From: Nageia nagi
Taxonomy: Eukaryota > Pinophyta
Direction of reading: 5' to 3'
Assembly (NCBI GenBank): GCA_050084985.1
Contig: JBITNC010000001.1
Location: 162,688,001-162,752,000 of the forward strand
DNA length: 64,000 nucleotides
Made by a program: the position numbers and the translations under genes. Below are positions 11,180-23,251 of the stretch, piece by piece. Numbering within the stretch: position 1 is the first letter of the stretch; the number at the start of each line of letters is the position of its first letter. The notes beneath the pieces are model-generated. The model was not told the origin of the DNA and did no database searches. It worked only from the letters and a program-made list of their open reading frames with translations.

Positions 11180-14055
11180 GGGGCTTGGTGAACAAATCAG
11201 CAAAGTTCAAGGTGGATGGATAATACACTAGGTGTATGATGCCATTAAGAACCTTCTTTATGATAAAATGGCATGGATTTTCACATATTTTATTCTCTAA
11301 TGAAACATAAGATTCTTAGCCAAAGAAATAGGTGATTGACTATTTAAAAAAATCAAAGATGAGCCACCTTACTCATACATAATTTCTTTCAAAAGATGCC
11401 TTAGCCAAATGGCTTTCTAGGTTGCAACAAACATGGCACGGTATTCAACTTCTATGGTGGAAAGAGAAATAATAGATTGCTTCTTGAAATCTCAAAAAAT
11501 AGCACTTGAACCAAGGCTAAACACATACGTAGAGGTTGATTTCCTATCATCTTTATCTTCTTCATAATCAAAATCTATGGATCCAAAGAGAGCAAATGAG
11601 AATAACTTAGAATACTTGAGAGTAAGATCTTTAGTCCCTACAACATACCTTAATATTTGCATAATAGCATTGAGATGCTTAACATATGGTTTTTGCATGA
11701 ATCATGCCATCAGATTCACTGTAAAGGTAATATCTAGCCTAGATATAGTTAAATACAAAATACTACGAATTAATTTCTTATAAGTTATATCATCAGCTAA
11801 CTAAGAGTTAAAGCTTAGAAAAATAATAATTCTAAGAGATATTTGGATTTTAGCATATCTACACTCCTCCATTTCAAAATTCTACAAGATGTATGATATA
11901 TACTTAGATTGATTGAGATAAGTATAATCCTCATATTGATACACTTGCATTCTAAGATAGTAGTGCAAGAGACCAAGATCAATCATTTCAAATGTTACCT
12001 TAATTTTGGATATGCACTCTTGAATTATTTTATCATTATTTTTAGTTATCATAAGATCATCCATATAAAAAAGAATTAAGACCACATATTTGTTTTGATT
12101 GAGTACATATAGATTGGAGTCAAAAAAGTAATTAACGAATTCAATATCTACAAAGTACCTAAAAATCTTCTTATACCAGGCTCTTGGTGCTTGCTTAAGT
12201 CTATACAAAGATTTCTTTAGTTTGCACACAAAAAACTTTTTTCCTTACATAATAAACCCTTCTGTTTGATTCATGAAGATTTTCACATCTAAGTCACTAT
12301 TGAGAAATGTACTTTTTACATCAAGTTGAAAAAAATTTCATCTTTGAGCTATAAAAAAAGTAAAAATGATCTTAATAGTAGGCATCTTTAGTATAGGATC
12401 AAAGGTTTCTTCATAATCTATATTATATTTTTGAGCAAAATGTTTAGCTACTAACCTTGCCTTGTATTTTTTAATATCTTCAACTAAATTGAATTTGACC
12501 TTGTAGATCCACTTATTGCTAATCACATTCTTCTCATTGGAATAAAGAATTAAGTTCTATAGTTTATTGTATACTCTACTTTCATAGCTTCCATCTACCA
12601 CTCATGCTTTGAAGGTTGAGAGCTCATGCTTATTGTTAATCTTGGTAAATAAAAATTTATTCAAGGTCATGCTCTTTTTTACCCTTAGTAATGGAGAATT
12701 TTGCTCATGATGTGACTTATCTACATCAATATCTAACTAAGTGTAATTGAAGAGTCCTTTAGATAATCAACATCCTCATAAGAAGTAGATTCTTTAAGAA
12801 GTTCATTGAACTTTATATATCTTGAAATAAATATGGTTTTGTAGGATGGAGAGTAGAGCCAGTAGCCTCTATACTAACTATCATAACCCATAAAGATGTA
12901 GTTTTTAGTTCTTTTATACAATTATTTCTTTTTCAGAAATAATGTAGGAGAATTCTTCACAACCAAACACCCTAAGGTGAGAAATGTTAGGTTTTCTTTC
13001 TAAACATGCATCAAAAAGAGTTTTACCCTAAATGAATTTTGTGGGATACCTATTTAAGGTGTAAATAATAGTGCTCATAGCTTCACTCCATAAGAAACTA
13101 GAAAGTTACCCAACGTACATCTAATAATTTTATAATTATTCTATTTTTTTGATAATACCATTTTACTGAGAAGTATAAGGAATTATAAATTATCTTTTGA
13201 TTTTATACTTAGTATAATAGTTATTAAACTTATTACTATTATATTCTCCCTATTATTTGATCTCAACATCTTGATTTTAAGGTTAGTTTCATTCTTAATA
13301 AATGCTTTAAAAAATTTAAAACTCTCAAAGGTTTGATCCTTATGCTCAAGTAGATACTCAAAGATCATCTTACTAAAATCATCAATAAAAATTAAGATGT
13401 AAGATGCTCCTCCAAGAAACTTAGCATGAAATGGATCTATCAAATCTGAATACATAAGTTAAAGAGATTAAGATGCACTTGTTGCTTATCTTTTTCAAAT
13501 TTTTATCTATGCATCTTTTCAAGAATGCATTTCTCATATAGACCAAATGAAAGAGAAATTGAAGTTAAACTTTTCACAAGTTCTTGGTTTTTCATGACTT
13601 GAATACTCTTATGGTTAAGGTGCTCTAAACATTGGTACCAAAGATTATCTCTATAACACATACTTGTAGTAAGACACATATTTAAGAAATTTGACCTATA
13701 ATGTAAAGATCATTTTTCATTGATCATTTAACCAATGTGGTAAGTTATTTTTTAATGCATTAGAATTGAAAGTCAAACTCAAAAGAGTACCCTATTCTAG
13801 CAACTTGAATCATAAAGAGAAGGTTCATCTTAAGCTTAAAATATAGAGCATATTATCAAGAATCTCTCTATGAATCAACACACTTCCAATTCTTTGGATT
13901 TCAAAGGTAGAGTTATCACCTATCATAATTGCATCTTTTCTATACTTGTAAAAGTTCTCAAAGTTTTTTTTCAAATCATAAGTGATTAGTGCAATCAGAA
14001 TCAATAATTCAATTAGATAAAAAAGAGTGAGACATGGAGTAGAGCACCATAGCAA
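11180..14055 (-). pseudogene. Copia-1 pol remnant (protease, integrase, RT, RNase H)
   Basis: Decayed polyprotein in many frames. 13,825-14,055: protease-adjacent region (IMIGDNSTFEI). 13,183-13,455: integrase core (HAKFLGGASYILIFIDDFSK, MLRSNNRE). 12,338-12,526: RT start (NKWIYKVKFN, YKARLVAKHFAQKYNIDYEE). 11,882-12,229: RT core with LKKSLYRLKQAPRAWYKK and YMDD at the catalytic site. 11,180-11,698: RNase H (HLNAIMQILRYVVGTKDLTLKY, DDRKSTSTYVF). These are standard Copia motifs. Stops and frameshifts between every block make it a clear pseudogene. Confidence 0.88.
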
Positions 14056-14062
14056 AATTAGC

Positions 14063-14940
14063 TTAAATATTTTTTTTTTTGAAGTTTTTTACATTTTTAT
14101 CATCTTTATTTTTTTTTTCTTTTCTTTTTATAGCAATCAACTTCTTTATGACCTTGGATGCCATACTAATTATAATTACCATCAAATGTTTTTTTAAGAT
14201 ATGAATTATATGCTTTGCTTTTTCTATCTCTTTGCTTGAAGTGGTTGTTGTTATCATTGTCCTTGTTATTGTTATTCTTATTGTTACCAATGCCTTTTTC
14301 TTCAAACCTTTTGGAAAATGAAGGATAAATTTTTTTTATAGTTGATTTTTTTTAAAAGGAGTTTTAGTTACTTCCAAAGTAATGTTATAATCATTAGGAG
14401 AAGATATCAACATCTTATTATTAAGGGTTTTCTCATACTTCAAAAGGTGTCTAGAAAGGCTCTCAAGGGAGAAGACTTCTTTTTATCATCAAACTTTATT
14501 TTCATAATCATTACAAAAAGTTTTTAAATTTTAAAGAAAGGATTTGAATAATGATAAAGACCATAAACTTATCATTGATCTAATTATATCCATAAGCAAA
14601 AAGTTGAGTCTTTAAGTTAATAATTTTGTTCAAGTAGATAGAAATATTTTTATCTTTCTTTTGATAAGATTAAAGTAAATTTTGAAGAATGGTAAATATT
14701 TTTTAAAATTTTGAACTAAAGTAGATTTGCTTAAGCTTATCCCAAGTTTTTTTTATTGAGGTCGAAGAGAAAATGATCAAGAGCATATCATCTAAAATTG
14801 TATAAAAAATTATGAATATAGCTAACTCATTTTTTATATTGTAAGCCTTTAGTGTCTTCTCATTTGTAGGAGGTACAAATTTCTCATTCACTATTTGCCA
14901 AAGCTTCCTTACTTGCAATTTAACTCTAATTCAAGGTTCT
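14063..14940 (-). pseudogene. Copia-1 gag remnant
   Basis: The gag (UBN2-type) signature is readable at 14,703-14,918: KLWQIVNEKFVPPTNEKTLK and SIKKTWDKLKQIYFSSKF. A lysine-rich segment at 14,063-14,305 covers the former CCHC knuckle, of which QGHKEVDCYKK is readable in one frame. It is closely similar to the gag on the plus strand at 63,478-64,000, showing the two elements are one family. Stops and frame breaks are present. Confidence 0.8.
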
Positions 14941-17618
14941 TAAATACCAAAGTTAGAATCATCAAGAATGTGTTTGAGTAAAAAAAATCTTTCATTTTTT
15001 ATATAAGGATATGAAAAAGTAATAAGCATGTGATTCAATAAATAACATTATATGTTAAGTTTTAAATAAGTAAATAATACATATTAAATTTAACATTAGA
15101 GTGACATTGTTGAAGCTTATTTTTTTATCTAAAAATTAAGCCTTCACCTAGATGCCCACAAAATAGGAGTCCAAGTACTACCAATCTTAAACCAATTCAC
15201 CTTGGTCAATATTATACTTTCTCACAAGGAGAAGTACTTATTATTTTTTAAGGTTATGATATTTATTAGATTAGCTAAATTATTAATCTTGATTAGATTT
15301 CAAGTTATCTTCTTAGGTTATCAAGATAATCTTTAAAAGGATGTGGGAATATGTGGTATCATTACACATATACCTATCTACTTATTAGAGTTATGTCTAG
15401 ACCAATATAGGACTTAAGGGCAATTGAGAAGTATAAACTTTTTACCATTTGATCATAAATTTAAAAGCTTCAATCCACCTATCTCATCTTATTCTCAAAA
15501 AGTCATGTTACGAAATGTACATGCGGATTGTTTCATTTTAGATAGTTGCTCATATCAATATTTGAAGTTTTATTTCATAAGAAATAAATCAAAATGCAAA
15601 ATATAAAGTAAAAAGCATAAGTAAAATATCATCCATTTAAAATTTAAAATCTAAGTGTCCAATAGGTTTTTTTACCAACCCCTAAAGGACATCTTACATC
15701 ATTCCTTATTAAGTCCATTACATACTTTGCATAAAGAGTAAAAAAAAATTAAAAGACATCAAATGCATCATTCTCATAATTTAAAAAATTTTAAGTAATA
15801 AGCATGCATCATTTAAAAAGTTTTAAAAAGATGCATGATTCATACATTTTGCATAAGAAATTTAAAAAAATAAACATGCAATATTTTATCTAACATGCAA
15901 TATTAGATAAAAATTCAAGTAAAATTTATACAAATCCCCTCTTTTACTTAAATATTTATCCCTAAAGATAGCATAGCAAGTTTTACCTTAGAAATTTAAC
16001 TATGGAAAGAATGTCAAGAAAAAATACTTGCATGCTAACAAATTATCTTTTAAGTATTAAAAATTATTCCCCTTGTTAGAGATAAAAGAAATACTTAGTA
16101 TGAAATTAAATCATTTTTTATAAGCATATCCAATTTTAATGTAAGTACTAAAAGATGTATTTTTACCAAAGTAAAAAAAAATTACATTTAACTATTTAAG
16201 TACTTTTAGCATGAAAAAAACTCCTTCAAAATATATTATCAAGGCATTAATAAATTTTATCTCTAGGCAAAAAAATGCTTAAAAAGAAATATTCTCCAAG
16301 TGAACAAGGAAAAAAAATAATCTATCATTACTTTTTGGCACTTACTCTACCTCAAGTCAAGAATTAAATGAGAGGACACCCTTTTAAAGGAAAGACAGGC
16401 ATATGGATATGCAATTAAATTGCTTGTAAGGAAAAATAATATCTTTAATAAAGAAAAAAAAGGTCATTTACCAAAATAAATGAAATGTCTCCCCTTGGTT
16501 TACTTGCCAAAAATAAATGAAGTAACTGCCTTCTCTAAAAAAAATTAGAGCCAAAAAAAATTAGAATAAGCAAGGCTATGTGGAGGTGAACTATGTGGGA
16601 AGAGGGTAAGAGTTGGCCACATGAGGTAGGAAGAGCAGCAAAGCTAATGCAGAGGTGGAAGGATTCATGAGGGAGAGAAGGCCATGCAAGGTAGGAAGAG
16701 GAGTAGAGCTATGTAGAGGAGGCAGAGGAGCCATGAGGGAGAGAAGGCCATGCAAGGTAGGAAGAGAAGTAGAGATATATAGGGGTGACAAGGACCCATG
16801 AGGGAGGAGGTTGATCTGAGAGGTTATGCAAAATAGATGCCAAGCTTAAGATTTAGGAACCCTTCAACTACCAATCTCCTAAACCCTCAATAACAATTTG
16901 CACCTACTAGCCATTAGAGGCATGGAGGGAGGCTACCACCAGGAATTACAACCTTAAACTTCATTTTCAAACTTTTGTAAACATGCAAAATTTTTACTAC
17001 ATGACATAAATGCAAAAGTATTCACATTTTCCTCCCCATTTTTTTTTGAATATATATATTTTAAGATTAAAAGAAATTACTAACAAAATAGTTTTTTTTT
17101 TAAATCTTACATATATATATATATATATTTAAATTAATATTAAAATAAATATTATTTATATAATATGACATAATATTAATTAAAATTTTAATATTGTATA
17201 TTAACCCTTTTTTTGAAAAATATGGTAAAAATGAATTTTAATAAAAAAAGGTTAGTTTTCAAAAATGGTAAAAAAATTACATCATATTTCTTAATTTTTA
17301 AGCATATTTTGTAATATTACACAAATTTTGTATAATAACCCCTTCTCTTAAAAATTGTAGCAATTAAAAAAAATTGCAAGTAGCATAGGAGTTTAGCATT
17401 AACTAAATTTTTTTGCAATTTTGTTAGCCATGTTATGCTCAAAAGAACTAATACATAGCAAATAATATGTTAGTAGATGATTAAAAAATAAAAAATAATA
17501 ACTAAGAGGGAAGAATTTATACCTTCTTTTAGTGTTACTTCAATAATGAAATGAAGATATGAGGTGTATAATGAGGAATGAAGATCACCAAGTTGTAGAA
17601 GAAGAGCCTCAACACCAA
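14941..17618 (-). other. Copia-1 long non-coding leader
   Basis: About 2.7 kb between primer site and gag with no sustained frame. It holds a 65/66-bp tandem array (16,618-16,806). A segment at about 15,110-15,425 matches the leader of the plus-strand Copia at about 61,690-62,035, for example GTGGGCATCTAGGTGAAGG in both. Confidence 0.8.
16618..16806 (-). repeat. 65/66-bp GA-rich tandem repeat in the Copia-1 leader
   Basis: Units start with CATGAGGGAGAGAAGGCCAT at 16,666, 16,732 and (partial) 16,797, preceded by a shortened unit at 16,618. On the element's sense strand the array is CT-rich. No function can be inferred. Confidence 0.85.
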
Positions 17619-17630
17619 GCTCTGATACCA
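17619..17630 (-). other. Copia-1 primer-binding site
   Basis: TGGTATCAGAGC on the minus strand, two bases after the 5' LTR. This is the standard plant Copia site complementary to initiator methionine tRNA, and it is intact. Confidence 0.93.
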
Positions 17631-17632
17631 AA

Positions 17633-18129
17633 TAAGAGAATTGAACTATAACATAGAATAATTCATAAGCTTCTAAGATCACATTAAAGCTCACAAATCA
17701 AATCTAAATAAACTCACAAAGCAATCCACAACACAACACAAAATTTAAGTGGTTCCTCCAACTAGGAGTACATCCACTAACTAGATCTTTACTTAATCAC
17801 AAATACAACATCTCTTACAATCCTCCTAATCTCAACTCTTAAGCACTATCCTATAGCATAAGTTTGACTCCACAATTGTGTATGATCACAAAGAGGAGCC
17901 TTCTATTTATAGGCAAAATCCCTCTTTAATCAACCTTTTATGTAATGTACAAAAACATAAATGCACATCCTTTTACCCAAGGGGCATGCTCATGACATGG
18001 AGTGAAAGACAAGTTACATTATCATATTCACTTAAATACTTAAAGTATCTAATGATACATTTAAGTATTAGTGAATTTATAAAGAGGATTAATACAAACC
18101 TTTACAATAATGCATTATACATTCCAACA
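17633..18129 (-). repeat. Copia-1 5' LTR
   Basis: 497 bp, pairing with 9903-10,402. Its inner end has lost the terminal CA (reads TA on the minus strand). Followed outside by the second AGAGG target copy. Confidence 0.92.
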
Positions 18130-18450
18130 AGAGGACCCCTTTTATGTTATTATAGATTGGAGAGATGGGATATTGATATCAATACAAAGTATCTAATATA
18201 TTAATAATGTATGATCGAATCCCTCATTCGTATAAAAATTGAAATAAATAATATATACATAAGTGAGGTTGAATATCTATATTTTATGCTATGTTATGAT
18301 TCTTTTAAATATGATATAATTAATCAACACACTCAATTGTTAGATATTAATCACAAAGACTATCTATTTTACTAATCATCAAGTATAGTATTTTTATATT
18401 ATTCTAAGGCATAATTTAAATTAACTTTGAATCAACCATTAATGAAATTA
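18130..18450. repeat. Repeat X, right half (interrupted copy)
   Basis: Continues the match to the uninterrupted copy, from 21,741 onward (shared GAGAGATGGGATATT, ACAAAGTATCTA). Similarity fades after about 18,450. Confidence 0.75.
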
Positions 18451-18899
18451 TACATTCATATTTAATAAATAAAGAACTTGAAATCTAAATATTCATGGAG
18501 TTTTATTGAGTATATAATAAAGTAGATATTACATCAAACATATAGCAGTATACCCAACAACGCTCCAAAAATGAATCTTATAGATCCAATCCTCAATCTA
18601 CTCCATTAAATTACATTATGCTATTCAAAGAACTTATTTATACATGACATAAAGACCCAAATACATTCTATAAGATGAAATATTACCCAAATACTAACTA
18701 CAATTACTTAAAAACTGAAAGATAACACTTAAAATTGATAATAGTAGAAACATGATCGTATTTCTAGAACATGATCACCTTTGGTAAGAAATGTGATAGT
18801 AACTACATTTGATACTTATGAAATGTAGTGGTGACTATGTTCATAGGTAGATACTTGGAAACTTAATGTAATCTTCAAAAGTTCTTCATGCAATCTGAG

Positions 18900-21620
18900 C
18901 TTTCAAAAATTATTTGGTGAGTTTAAAGTTCTTTTCCAAAGGTGTAGTAATGTCCTTTGTATCCTTCATGTTGAACTGCTTTAAAATCTTCTTAATGTAA
19001 TCTTCTTTATAAAACTTTAGCCAATGGTTCTCCTTATTTCTTATGATCCTCATACCAAAAATTTGTTTGGCCTCACCTAAATCCTTCATGTAAAAAGTAT
19101 TTTCCTAATTCTTCTTGAGCTTAACAATTTCTTTGATGCAAGAACCCATAACCAACATGTCATCCACATACAAAATAAAGATAATGTATAGTTTCTATTA
19201 TTAGTATTCTTGAAATAAACACAATAGTTAGATTGGAATCTCATAAACCTCTGGTTAGCCATAATGTAATTAAACTTTAAATACCATTATCTTAGAGCTT
19301 GTTTAAATCTATACAAGCTCTTCTTTAATCTACACACACAATCCTCATTACCCTTGATCTCAAAACCTTTTCATTATTGCAAATAAATCTCCACTAAATC
19401 CCATGAAGGAAAGTCATGTTAACATCCAATTATTCAAGATACAAATTTTCTACAACCATTATACTCTAATTAGTTTTTATGGGTGTCATTTTAACAACTG
19501 GTGAAAATATCTCATCAAAGTTTATACCTTTTTTTTAGAAAACAACTTCATTATGAACCTTGCTTTGTATCTCTTATATCCTCCCATCTCATCCTTCAAC
19601 CTGTACACCCATTTATTATTTAAATCCTTTTTACTCTAGGTAGCTCAACCAAATCTCAAGTTTAATTTTGAATAAGAGACTCCATCTCTTCATTCATAGC
19701 GTGCTCCCACTCATTATGTGTTCTCATTTGCATAACCTCATCATAATATTACGGTTCACTAAAATTAGTATATAGCACATTATAAAGAGTGGGGGAAAAT
19801 CTCTCAAGTTATTTGCTTACTCTTGTGGATCTTTTAATAATAGGTGGTATAGTTTGGGACTCTTATTATTGAAGTCCTTGAACCTTGGGTTTACTTTTCT
19901 CACCAAGATCATCATGTGTCACATACTTGGGCTTGTCTTCCTTAACTTTTAATTTATGCTTATAAAAGTACCTTTCATTGAATGTAAGATCTCTACTCTT
20001 GATGATTTTTCAATTATTATTATCCTATAACCTACATCCTAAACCATGAAATCCATATTTAACAAAATGACACTTTTGAGCTTTATCATCTAATTATTTT
20101 TATTCTCCTTATCAATATGCACAAAACCATCATTACCAAATACCTTAAGGAATGAATAGTTTACCTTTTTACATATTCATAACTCTTTTGGAATCCCTCC
20201 ATACAAAGAAATAGTAGCCCCCTTGTTAATCAAATAAATAACAATATAAAAAATATTAGGCCACATAAATAGAGGTAAGCTTGCTTGTAGCCTCATGCAC
20301 CTTTCACATTTTAAGATTGTCTATTAATCCTTTTTGAAACCCATTCTTGAGTTGTTCTTCAAACTACCTTTATCATTCTTATTCTTTTATATGTGTAATA
20401 ATCTCAAAATCCTTTCTACAATATTCTCCACCATTATCTAACTTGATACATCTCAACCTTTCTCATGTTTCATTCTTAACCAATGCTTTCAAATTCTTGA
20501 AAGTATTAGACATATTAGATTTTTATTAATATAATAAAATCATATTTTCCTTGTAACATCATCAATGAATGTGACATAATAAGAGAAACCATGAAAAGAT
20601 TTTATTTTTGAGGGTCCTCATGCTTTTGAGTGAACTATCTGCAACTTCTCCTTATTCTTTTCTTATCTAACCTTAGGGAATAACACCCTCTTATGCTTGC
20701 AAAAATACAATTCTCACAAAACCCCAAGTTAAAATTTTTCAATTAGGCAAAAACTTCCTTGAATGTAGAATTTTCGTACCTTTCACACTCATGTGCCCAA
20801 GTATTAGGTACCACAATGTTGCTTGTTCATCTATGGAAAGTGAGTTCAAGGAGTAGTTATATGTGCTAATAAGTAAATATAAAGTACTCACCATAGTAGC
20901 TTTAGCTAGAACCATTGATACTCTTATAACATTCTATTATGAGTTTTCAAATGCAATTATTTAGCTCTCATTATCAAGTTTGCTTATTTATATTCAAGGT
21001 TCCTCTTCAAATCCAAAATGTGTGTAGCTTCTTTTAGCACCCATGGGCCTTTGTTTGGTAATTTTATCTTAATTATACCAATACTCATAATATCACATAT
21101 ATGATCATCCCAAAAACATATATCCTTAGTTACCTATAAAATAGTCTATGAAGTATTCTTTATGAGAGCTTTTATGGAAGGAAGCACTAGAGTCAATCAC
21201 CTAATAAGAACTATTTCTATTAAGAAAAAAAATAAGAGCATCTTGTTGAATTTCACCATTAATATTGGCTTCTTGATTATTACATTTATTTCTATTACTT
21301 TCCTTATCATCATCTTTTCTTGAACAATAATCCTTCTTGAGGTGGCCTTTCTTCCCATAGAACAAACACTCCAAATTTCTTTTGCTTCTAAATTTGGATC
21401 TTCCCTTGGATTTGCTCCTTTTTTTTAGTCTTGCATCTTTCCTTTGGTCTTCCTCTATTTTCAATCATAAGAGTCATGGTTGAACTTTCTTTCATGGATT
21501 TTCTTGGCATGTCCTCATTGAAAGTAGTACAAACTACTTCATCAAGTACTAATATAGTATTAGAGGTAGATTTACTTACCACCATGACAAGGTCATTTCA
21601 ATTATCCAATTCAAAAATAT
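18900..21620 (-). mobile_element. Truncated Ty1/Copia body (Copia-2)
   Basis: Minus-strand Copia coding remains without recognisable LTR ends. Gag zinc-knuckle region at 21,201-21,585, protease/integrase remains through about 19.9-21.2 kb, and RT at 18,900-19,700, where KDLGEAKQIFGMRI and KILKQFNMKDTK can be read. RNase H and the first part of gag are missing. Numerous stops and frameshifts. It belongs to a different Copia family from Copia-1. Repeat X abuts the gag edge directly at 21,614, suggesting a deletion that removed the leader and gag start. Confidence 0.8.
21201..21585 (-). pseudogene. Copia-2 gag zinc-knuckle segment
   Basis: Basic stretch followed by LECLFYGKKGHLKKDYC. In a Copia CX2CX4HX4C knuckle the second and fourth Cys would stand where both Tyr residues are, so zinc binding is lost. 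Two overlapping frames cover 21,201-21,464 and 21,388-21,585, so there is also a frameshift between gag body and knuckle. Confidence 0.75.
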
Positions 21621-22040
21621 GATTGTATTCTAGAAATAAAATTTTAAATATCTTTGTGATGATTACTGGTAAATTTAGATCTCTTTCCAAAAATATTATT
21701 CACCTATTTTGATACTTTTAAGGAGATATTAAGAAAATAAATCTAGAGGACACCTTCTATTGTATTGTAGTTTAGAGAGATGGGATATTTATGTGGATAC
21801 AAAGTATCTAGTATCTCACTAATGCATTGTTTAAGCCCTTAGTGATATAAAATTCAACAAATAATATACAAATAACTAAAATTGGGGTTGAATATTGATA
21901 TTTTATGCTATACTATGATTATTTTAAATATTATAGGATTAATAAACACTTTCAATTGTAAGACAATAATAGCAAAGATTTTATTTATATTTTTTAGATT
22001 ATTCTAAAGCACAATTTAAATTTAACTTCTAATGCAACTT
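21614..22040. repeat. Repeat X, uninterrupted copy (empty site of Copia-1)
   Basis: Continuous counterpart of 9759-9902 plus 18,130-18,450. It has a single AGAGG at 21,745-21,749, where the other copy has the 8.2-kb element between two AGAGG copies. Confidence 0.85.
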
Positions 22041-22297
22041 CTAAGGAAACATATGATAAAATGTAAAATTTATTTTACTATTGATACAAAATGTAAATAA
22101 ATGTAAACTAATCTAAAAAAAACTAAAATATCAAAACCAAAGCACAAACACATTGAAAAGTAATTTATAATATTTTTTAGAAAATTACATATACAAAAGC
22201 CAAAAACATGCAAAATTTAAAATAAAACATATAATATAAACAACTGCACTATCAATACAAAGAACAAGGTATATAAAGTCAAGATAACGGAGGCATA
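22041..22297. other. Spacer between repeat X and the TIR locus
   Basis: AT-rich. On the minus strand 22,185-22,448 is open and very hydrophobic (YIICFILNFACFWLLYM), but I think it is the 3' UTR and flank of the TIR gene. An intron that would join it to the TIR exon would be only about 30 bases. Confidence 0.4.
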
Positions 22298-22434
22298 ATT
22301 GACAATATTCAACGAAAAGCGCCTTGAAGAGCAGTTGCGTAAGAAAGACAGTCACATCTGAAGATGAACCTGAGGCAAATACAGCTTTTATGCCGGCTAA
22401 GGGGAACCCATGGAACCTGAACATGATAGGAAGT

Positions 22435-23251
22435 TTAAGAAAAATCATACTTAAGGAGTCGACAGATTGCTTTCACGACTTTGTCTCTGAAATCCATTTC
22501 ATTTTCATTTTTTATTTGCTTAAGAAGGCAACAAATTGCTTTCACAACTTTGTCTCTGAAAACCACCTCATTTTCATCTTCGCGGAAGAGCAATCCATTA
22601 ATGGAGCGAACTTCTTTTAGAACATCTTCCCATTTACCTCTTTCGTAATCGCTTATATCCAACTTTTGCCATTCAGGACTGTCTTTTGCAAGCTGAGACA
22701 GTTCCGTTGGGCTAATCATGAAGAATATGGGCGGTAGTTTGAGGTTAGCATTTTTGCCTGAATTCATGGCGCTAATAAAAGCGGAGAGTTCGAGCATTGG
22801 GCACTTTGAACGAATAAATTCGTTGGATAGAACCACAACTGCTATTTTGCAAGTTTCAACATCTTCAAATATAAGCGACGGAAAACTCTCAGCAAGTGGC
22901 AAAGCCTCGTCGAAGAAACGTGAAATATCTTCTCTCAACAGGTCTCGATAAAGCTGCCGAACGAAATTTTTTAGTTTCCCACTGTGACTGAGAAACACAT
23001 CTTTATCTCCCCCGAAATCTTTTCTCCGTTGAACGTGACTGCGAACAAACATTAATTACAATACAACGAAGAACTTAAAACAGAAAATTCATCAACCATA
23101 TAATCTCCACGACAATAGGGGACTTTGTGAACAACAAAATCGTGGATTAGATGATAAGCATTAATTTTGAAGGATATTCGTATTCCATCATTCCAACAGT
23201 GAAAATGAAATGAAATCCATGTTAGTGTTACCATGTATTGAAAACCTCCAT
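22435..23251 (-). CDS. TIR-only (Toll/interleukin-1 receptor domain) protein, intact
   Basis: My model has two coding exons, 23,232-23,251 and 22,435-23,038, split by a 193-base intron (donor ATG|GTAACA, acceptor TTCGCAG). They join in frame to 207 residues starting MEVFNTCHVQRRKDFGGDKD. A start at 23,052 would lie inside the acceptor, so I prefer the spliced start. The TIR core spans about residues 19-160: VFLSHSGKLKNFVRQL, RFFDEALPL, AVVVLSNEF and SKCPMLEL, with Glu90 at the NADase catalytic position. The usual Trp of SKWPMLEL is Cys86. After the TIR, residues 160-203 hold two tandem FRDKVVKAIC units. No NB-ARC or LRR follows, so it is TIR-only or truncated. Plant TIR proteins make NAD-derived immune signals in the cytosol. 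Function here is inferred and expression is unknown. Confidence 0.75.
22463..22600 (-). repeat. 69-bp tandem duplication inside the TIR exon
   Basis: The segment encoding ENEVVFRDKVVKAICCLLKQ recurs 69 bases (23 codons) further as ENEMDFRDKVVKAICRLLK. The same duplication is present in the broken copy at 7352-7520, so it predates the segmental duplication. Confidence 0.85.

Larger units (their letters stand above)
9903..18129 (-). mobile_element. Full-length decayed Ty1/Copia LTR retrotransposon (Copia-1)
   Basis: 8.2-kb element read on the minus strand. Features in order: 5' LTR 17,633-18,129, primer site 17,619-17,630, a long leader, gag, CCHC region, protease, integrase, reverse transcriptase, RNase H, polypurine tract 10,403-10,411 and 3' LTR 9903-10,402. 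A 5-bp target duplication AGAGG lies at 9898-9902 and 18,130-18,134. Domain order integrase before reverse transcriptase is diagnostic of Copia. All coding parts carry stops and frameshifts, so it cannot move on its own. The uninterrupted paralogue of its target at 21.6-22.0 kb confirms both borders. Confidence 0.93.

Noticed and set aside
22185-22448. Hydrophobic minus-strand ORF downstream of the TIR exon as a membrane-spanning C-terminus
   Set aside because: The intron needed to join it would be about 30 bases, too short for plants, and its frame is not kept in the duplicate.
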